Origin: Excoecaria cochinchinensis | Lineage: Eukaryota > Streptophyta > Magnoliopsida > Malpighiales > Euphorbiaceae | Assembly (NCBI GenBank): GCA_947683425.1 | Contig: CANTUQ010000020.1 | Location: 7,071,001 to 7,135,000 of the forward strand | Reading direction: 5' to 3' | DNA: 64,000 bases | Shown: piece by piece, positions 58,801 to 64,000 of the stretch | Layout: each line of letters starts with the position of its first letter | Position numbering within the stretch: position 1 is the first letter of the stretch | Translations under genes and position numbers: made by a program | The notes under the pieces: generated by a model | Told to the model about the DNA's origin: nothing | What the model saw: only the letters and a program-made list of their open reading frames with translations | Databases searched by the model: none

Positions 58801-60175
58801 CTTTGTACCGCCTAAACCAACCTCTAAAACTCATTTTAGCCAAGAATTCCTCTAACAAATTTTCCTTAGGATGTTAAGTTTCAAAGGCAACAAATTTCAT
58901 ATCAATTAGACATATAGAACTCCAGATATGAGCTACACAACCTACACTACTCCCGTGAACCCGTCTAAGTACAGACAACCCGGTTTTTAGCATTTTCAAG
59001 GATCTTAGAGCCAGAATTGGCTTCTGTTCCATTGAGAAAATTTTAGATATTTGAATTATCTTTCCAATGACACTGGTATTGCACAATTTGGACATCTATA
59101 ACTCAACTTATAGCTAAAACAATCACTAAAGGTCCAATAAAATCTGGACAGAGTTTCCCCTGGAAACTCAACCTCACCAAAGCTTAGCAAACCACACAAC
59201 AAAAATAACACAAACAACCCAATTTGACAAATAAATATCAAAACATCAAAATATCAAATCATCCATACACACATATATACATATACCAAAAGTTAGATTT
59301 CCCAAACCTAAACATCCTATGCTCCAATTAGCTTAATGGTTGCAATTCCTGCTCCCATACTCTATCTATAGATTTATCCCTCCAATTTCCTCATCAAGAA
59401 AATACATAACATCACTTAGGATTAATTAACCAAAGAGGAATTGCAGAAATTAAAAGTTATAACTTACCCTTCCATCTAAAATCTCTCATTAAAAGCACTT
59501 GAGTTACAATTTCCATTACTCACATCTTGGGCTTGCAAGGAAATGGGAGAGAGGCTGGCGTGAGATGAAGAAGAAGAGGAAGAGAAAAAGAGAAAGGGAG
59601 AATGTGAGGGAGGAGAGAGGGATGAGCAGAAATCTGCTCTTTCTCACATTCTCTCTCTCTTTAATTAGCCCAAGCACCACCATCTTATCTATAATGCCAC
59701 ATGTCCTTTTCCTATTGGCCCTCACTAGATTTTTATATCCAAATTTCCCTTTTAGTCCACATCCTCTCCTTTAATCTTACAATAACCTAATACATAAATA
59801 TAATTCTTACATTGGCCCACAATTAAATCTTTACCTCCTTCAGTTAAGTCCCAAATTAATACTTTACAATTTTGGAATTGGCCGCACTTGCCGAAACTTT
59901 TGCATTAATACCAAATTCGTCCTTTCGGCACACCTGACACCACAACTCACATACATTTGGCATATAACCGATCCATTCTCAAAATTTAGCCATCATAGTT
60001 AACTATTCCATTTTATTAAATCCGTATATGCAAAATGACAAAATTACCCTTTTTCTTAATTCTAATCATATCCTTTCTCCTATATAATCACTCTGACTAT
60101 CAAATCGTACAATTTCGATCACCAATATCCCTAGACTTATACAAATCCTTCTAGGGTATATTTTGGGGTGTTATA
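55812..60175 (-). mobile_element. E: solo LTR (minus), 4364 bp, in D
   Basis: It starts TGTAATACCCTC, ends GGGGTGTTATA, and is flanked by the exact duplication GGGTA (55807-55811, 60176-60180). There is no internal domain. Left-end sequence (cacatagcgtatcgaagg, 'ggagggtgctaccag') is related to LTR A/B, while the middle resembles D. Hairpin trio at 56133-56212, stem-loop at 57227-57473, a small TCGCGA palindrome cluster at 57716-57805, AGAGAGA promoter-side tract at 59530-59665. Short frames are not genes. Confidence 0.92.
57227..57473 (-). other. Conserved multi-hairpin stem-loop, E copy
   Basis: Arms GCCTTCTAAGT..GTGGATAACGAG and TATCCACGACTTGAC..GCAGGC. Inside: GTACCTTACGGGTAC, GGACCTTAAACAAGATCC, GGATCGTGAGGATCC (in place of the GGTTC..GAACC stem of other families), GACCTGATCAGGGTC, AGGCATGCCT. 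Confidence 0.78.
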
Positions 60176-60180
60176 GGGTA

Positions 60181-61485
60181 TAAGTGGGCAATGTTTCATG
60201 CTAGCCTTGGGGTACTAAATAAGAAGAAAAAACATCAACTATCATGTTCTATCGTGCTCGTAACAGAAGCATTCATTGTGTCTCCCACAAAATTAGAATA
60301 TCAGGCTGCTTTTCATCTCAAACTTGTACTGCCTAAATCAACATCTAAAACACATTTTTAGGAAAAACTTCCTTCTTAGTAATTATTTCCTACGATGTTA
60401 AGTTTCCAATGGGACAAATTTAAGGTCATTTGGACATCAAAAACATCAGATATGATCTAAACAACCTATATTATTCCAATGAACCCGCCAAAATAGACAC
60501 ACCTTTGTTTTGGCCACTTTTAAGGGTCTTAGACCTAGAATTTGCTCATGGGCATTTCTAGGAAATTTATATGTATGTGTCTTATATTTCTAACAAAGCT
60601 AGTTTTATACAATTTAGAATTTTATATCTTGACTTAAGGATAAAACAATCAACCGAGTTCCAACTAAATTTGAGCAAAGTTTCCCTTAGGAACTCAACAT
60701 GCCCAAATTATCAAATCTACCAAAACTATTACAACACCTCAACACCAATATTCCATTTATACTTCAAAACAAGAAGTTAAAAATCAAAAATGCAATAATA
60801 CACAAATTTTCCAAACCTCAATTTCCTTAGTTCCAATGTGCTCACTTGGCACCTTAATCATCAACCCTCTTATTTCCCTTCTCTTTTCTCATAGCCACCA
60901 CCACATGCACAATCAAATTTCAGAATTAGGTACAAAGGAAATCAATTTCCAATTTAACACAAAAGTGAAGGAGTAGAAGAAGGAGAACAACAACTAAACT
61001 CAACCACTTACCTTAATTTACCAAGAACTCAGCTCAACTTAAGAACTAATTACTGACCAACCAGAAATTCAATGATCCCGATTGAAGATGATGAAGAAGA
61101 AGAGAAAGAACAAAAGAAAATAAAAGAAGAGCAAAAGAGAGAAAGGCAGCCGATCCACATGCAAACAATGAGAGAAGCCTTCTCTCCTCAATCTTTATAT
61201 TGCATGTAATAGGCAAGGTGGTAAAGGCTAATAATGAGACCTAGATTTCTACTACCAAACACTTAATGAAAGTTAATTTAATTAATCCTCCACTAACTCT
61301 TAATTAATCCTTCTTTAATTTAATCATGCATAATTACTTTATAGCCACTTAAACTTATTTATTTCTTACAATTAAGTCCTCAATTCCAAATTACACTTAG
61401 ATCCAAAATTAGAAATCCCACTCAAGCTCATCCAAATACCCTACTTAAGCAAAAATACTACTAGGGTAGATTCCGGGTCATTACA
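60181..61485 (-). mobile_element. D 3' LTR, piece 4 (LTR start on minus strand)
   Basis: Final piece, ending TCATTACA. It contains one TATCGTGCTCGTAACAGA palindrome remnant (60251), AAGAAGAAGAGAAAG promoter-side sequence (61090-61145) and 'ctttatattgcat' near 61192, whose complement could serve as a weak TATA region. No gene. Confidence 0.75.
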
Positions 61486-62087
61486 ACTCTCTCCTCCTTA
61501 AAATAATTTTGCCCGCGAAATTCAAACATGATCCAACAATAGAGGTTACTTAACTTTCCTCTATTGAGACACTTCCAAAAAAACTTTATCACTACATAGA
61601 AATCCAAACGCATATGCTTCATATTAAGGCACTTCTGCTTTTATTCTCTTACTGTACAATTCCTTAACACATCAAATTTATGGAATACACCGGTTGCTTC
61701 TTTCACTCATATTATTCGCTCTTCATTCTAAAATCCCATTCGCAATCTCTTATATAAACTTCATAAATAACTTCCTCTTCTTATGTTGGGTTTGTCATAC
61801 TTTATATTTTCATTAACAAACATTCACCCTTCTTTAATAATCCTTTTGCTAACACCGAACATTTTATGTACATCCTGTTAGCTTTCTTTTTGAATGAGAA
61901 GCATACACAAATGTTTTGCTCACACATGATTTAGGGATGCGAATGAAATGAGTATATGATGTTATATGTATGCAAAGTGATGCAACAATGCAGCTTATGA
62001 GGTAATAATGCACTTTTCTCATCCCCATGTTTCTACATGCTCATGCTCAAATGATTCCATTGAGATAGCTGACAGGAGTACAAAGTG
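61486..62087 (-). other. D interior, non-coding part
   Basis: Starts with the complement of the polypurine tract (actctctcctcctta). The block 61900-62085 parallels the ATGC-rich block of elements C (22370-22540) and T (30870-31040), including 'tatgcaaagtgatgca' and 'gagatagctgacag'. No coding region. Confidence 0.7.
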
Positions 62088-62475
62088 TCACCACTTTATC
62101 TTACTTTCGACATCATTCTTAATTCCAAAATTATCCATACCCAGAATTAATTTAAATTCATGAGATAACACTTCAATCAAATTAACAGATAACTCTTTAC
62201 TTTGAATCACGAAAGAACGATTCTCATAATCATTATACACATTTACATTATGCCCCAAAGGACTAATCACATACATATCATAATCAAGATAATCAGTACG
62301 CACATTAACACATAAATCTTTAGGAAGCAAAAAAGTACCAGGTATGAAGATCATATGCTACAACAATTGTAGGACTATCAACTCATCTTGATACAATACA
62401 CCTTCCACCACTTCTAAGCTGATTACCTCTACCCCGGCTGCTTCTTTTACTACGGATTGCTGGAGATGCACTAGA
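62088..62475 (-). pseudogene. pol: Gag end and protease remnant of D
   Basis: On the minus strand the Arg/Gly-rich gag tail (SSRGRGN near 62430) is followed, after a stop near 62385, by an open stretch of 88 codons (62354 to 62088). It matches the protease of G1: FLLPKDLCVNVRTDYLDYD, ISPLGHNVNV, SFVIQ, LILGMDNFGIKNDV. The segment with the catalytic aspartate (DPGS in relatives) is missing between 'GTFL' and 'LPKDL', so it is inactive. RT, RNase H and integrase are deleted. The right edge is cut by LTR H2 with candidate duplication CTAGA (62471-62475). Confidence 0.75.
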
Positions 62476-64000
62476 TGTAACAACCCAAAAAGGGCCTATT
62501 CGGAATTTGCATGATAAGTTAGAAATTAAGGGTATTTCAGTAATTTGAGTAAGAGAAAATTTGGATAATAAGGATCTTATTGCAAAATTAATTAAAATGG
62601 GTTAAGAGAGGAATCATCTAGTATGTGTAGTGCTTGGTAACAAGAGTGATTGAAGAAGTGATCTAGTGGTTTGTGTGTTTGGTACTATAGATGTAGGATA
62701 TTTGTTATGGAATAATCTAGTGGATTGTGTGTGTGCTGCCTTGGATGTAAAGTATTGCATTAGAGATTGCATGGTGTGAGAGAAGTATGGTGCCTCATGT
62801 TATGTAAGTCAATTAGATGCTTTTGGCCTATAGGATTGTGCTAAGTGGACAAGTTGGTGAGCAATTAATGGAAAAGTAGGAGAGAGGAAAGGGAGGGCAG
62901 TTTTTGAGGAAGCTGCCCCTCCTCCCTTGTGTTTCATTTCCCCGTCCCCTCTCTCTCTCTCTCTCTTGCTTCCATTTTTTGCTCTCAATTCCTCTCTCTT
63001 GTGTTTTCCTTGAGTTTTGAGTGGGAATTCTGAAGGTTTGAGCTGGGTTTATAAGGTTAGTGGCCTGGATTTCTTGATTTTCTTCGGGTTCTTCTTCACC
63101 TTCTTATTTCTGATTTTTGATTTAGTATTGTATGGTTTGATTAAGTGAGTGTTGTTGCTAGGTTTTGTACAAGAATTAGAGGAGAGAAGAAAGAGCAAGG
63201 GCAAGGATAAAGTGGTGACTTGAAGAGTAGAGGTCAGATTGAAGCTTCATTTTAGGTTTGGGGAGCCTTGTTTGTTGTGTTTTAAGTTTGGGAGTGTTTT
63301 TCCCTAATTTCTCCTTGGATCAGATGTACTTTGTGGTTGCATGTTATTAGTGATCTTGAGTGTTAATTTATATGTAAATGCATGTATGTGATTAATTGGA
63401 GTGCTGGTTTAGCATGATTCAAATTGTAGTGATTTGCATGTTGTTGTAGTGAAATAGTTGTGTTAGGGTAAAGTGTGTTTTATGTGTTCTTGATGATTAA
63501 TTGTGATTTCTTATTCAAGTTAGTGCAAACTTAAGTGTATGTTAATCATGAGCATGTTTTATATGCATGGGAGCACTGAGATAAGTGTTTTTGCAAGATT
63601 GAATGAGTGGTTTTGGAGGTTGAGTGTGTAGCAGAGCTAGAAAGTGCAGATTCTGGGCAATTCTGGGCTCTATCGTGACTGCGACGTCTGTCATGAGCGC
63701 GACAGAGTGAGGAATGGCTCCTTATTGCTGAGGAGCCCTTTGTCGTGATCGCGACAGGGAGCGTATTAGCCCAAGTCCTCAAAACGAGCATGCTGCCGGG
63801 CATGAGCGCGAGGAGGCAGCAACCGGCATCTATCGCGATTGCAACAGAGCTCGATTTTGTGTAAGTTTGCCTAGTGTGCTTGGTCGTGAGCATGCCTTCT
63901 AGCACGACCCCGCGATGGGGTAACCCATGCTTTGTCGCGAGTGCGACACCTGTCGCGATTGCGACAGAGGCCCTTCCTGGCTACCCTATTTTCTGAATGT
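62476..64000 (+). mobile_element. LTR H2, start of a + strand element, runs off window
   Basis: Starts TGTAACAACCCAAAAAGGGCC. (CT)n tract at 62947-62966 and pyrimidine-rich leader at 62920-63110 mark the promoter side. The stretch 63160-63290 parallels LTR H1 (410-480). TCGCGA palindromes follow at 63668-63968. By the layout of other LTRs the stem-loop and trio should lie beyond 64000. No gene in the visible part. Confidence 0.8.
63668..63970 (+). repeat. TCGCGA palindrome cluster in H2
   Basis: Palindromes include TCGTGACTGCGACG (63671), TGTCATGAGCGCGACA (63688), TGTCGTGATCGCGACA (63742), GCTGCCGGGCATG..GGCAGC (63790), TATCGCGATTGCAACA (63831), TGTCGCGAGTGCGACA (63933) and TGTCGCGATTGCGACA (63951). 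H1, a relative, has CACGGTGG palindromes at the equivalent place. Confidence 0.88.

Larger units (their letters stand above)
9107..62475 (-). mobile_element. Outermost element D (minus), broken by nested insertions
   Basis: One minus-strand LTR of about 4.1 kb can be followed through four pieces: 9107-9234, 43272-45369, 55277-55811 and 60181-61485. The joins lie at the ends of A/B, G1b and E. After the LTR comes 'actctctcctccttaaaataattttgcccgcgaaattc', the complement of the polypurine tract and gag-pol 3' end usual in this group, so this is the 3' LTR. The internal part (61486-62475) is short, contains a protease remnant and is cut by LTR H2. The 5' LTR is not in the window. The five bases left of it are AATTG; the matching duplication would lie outside. 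Confidence 0.75.

Noticed and set aside
9107..62475. A host gene split by introns
   Set aside because: All protein matches recognised in the window are gag or pol. No host-type domain or splice-consistent exon series was found.
1014..63970. Centromeric or other satellite array
   Set aside because: Palindrome clusters are short, lie at fixed LTR offsets and do not extend into long monomer arrays.

Overview
The window is intergenic DNA from a large, repeat-rich plant genome, probably a dicot, built almost entirely of nested LTR retrotransposons. No host protein gene, tRNA or rRNA was found. The plant assignment rests on Ty3/gypsy chromovirus-type polyproteins of the Tekay/Del sort, primer-binding sites of the TGGTATCAGAGC (initiator Met tRNA) type, 5-bp target-site duplications (TSDs), and LTRs of 2-4 kb that begin TGTAACACC or TGTCACACC. 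All readable gag and pol frames are broken.

The left edge (1-9106) holds the 3' part of a + strand LTR (H1, to 6247) with a minus solo LTR inside it (3415-5905, TSD AGTTA). Next come a worn + strand LTR ending at 8456, AT-rich unassigned sequence, and a roughly 70-bp tandem repeat. From 9107 to 62475 a minus-strand element D is split into pieces by its guests. Into D went element A/B (9235-43271), Ty3/gypsy copy G1b (minus, 45370-55276) and solo LTR E (55812-60175, TSD GGGTA). Into LTR A went Ty3/gypsy copy G1a (plus, 11365-35137, TSD ATACT) and solo LTR F (36510-38637, TSD TGTCA). Into G1a went a solo LTR (12580-15008, TSD CGAGC), the large-LTR element C (18206-26772, TSD GGATA), a copia-like solo LTR (27310-28881, TSD ATTGT) and the small-LTR element T (30179-31819, TSD CCAAG). 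A further + strand LTR, H2, cuts D at 62476 and runs off the right edge. This gives four insertion layers, eight of them closed by an exact 5-bp TSD.

G1a and G1b belong to one family. Both carry gag, protease, reverse transcriptase, RNase H and integrase with a GPY/F and chromodomain-like tail. C, T, A/B and D have lost most or all of pol. C and T keep an initiator-Met-type primer-binding site and a start-of-gag remnant, so they must have moved with enzymes from an autonomous relative.

The most interesting signal is structural. Nearly every long LTR, although different in sequence, carries the same ordered layout: a promoter and polypyrimidine tract, then an array of family-specific palindromes with a period near 70-74 bp where it is clearest, then a large stem-loop enclosing several small hairpins, then a group of three hairpins, then the LTR end. 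Several hairpins differ between families at both sides of the stem so that pairing is kept. That points to a conserved folded RNA (or DNA) domain in the transcribed part of these LTRs. I do not recognise it as a described element.
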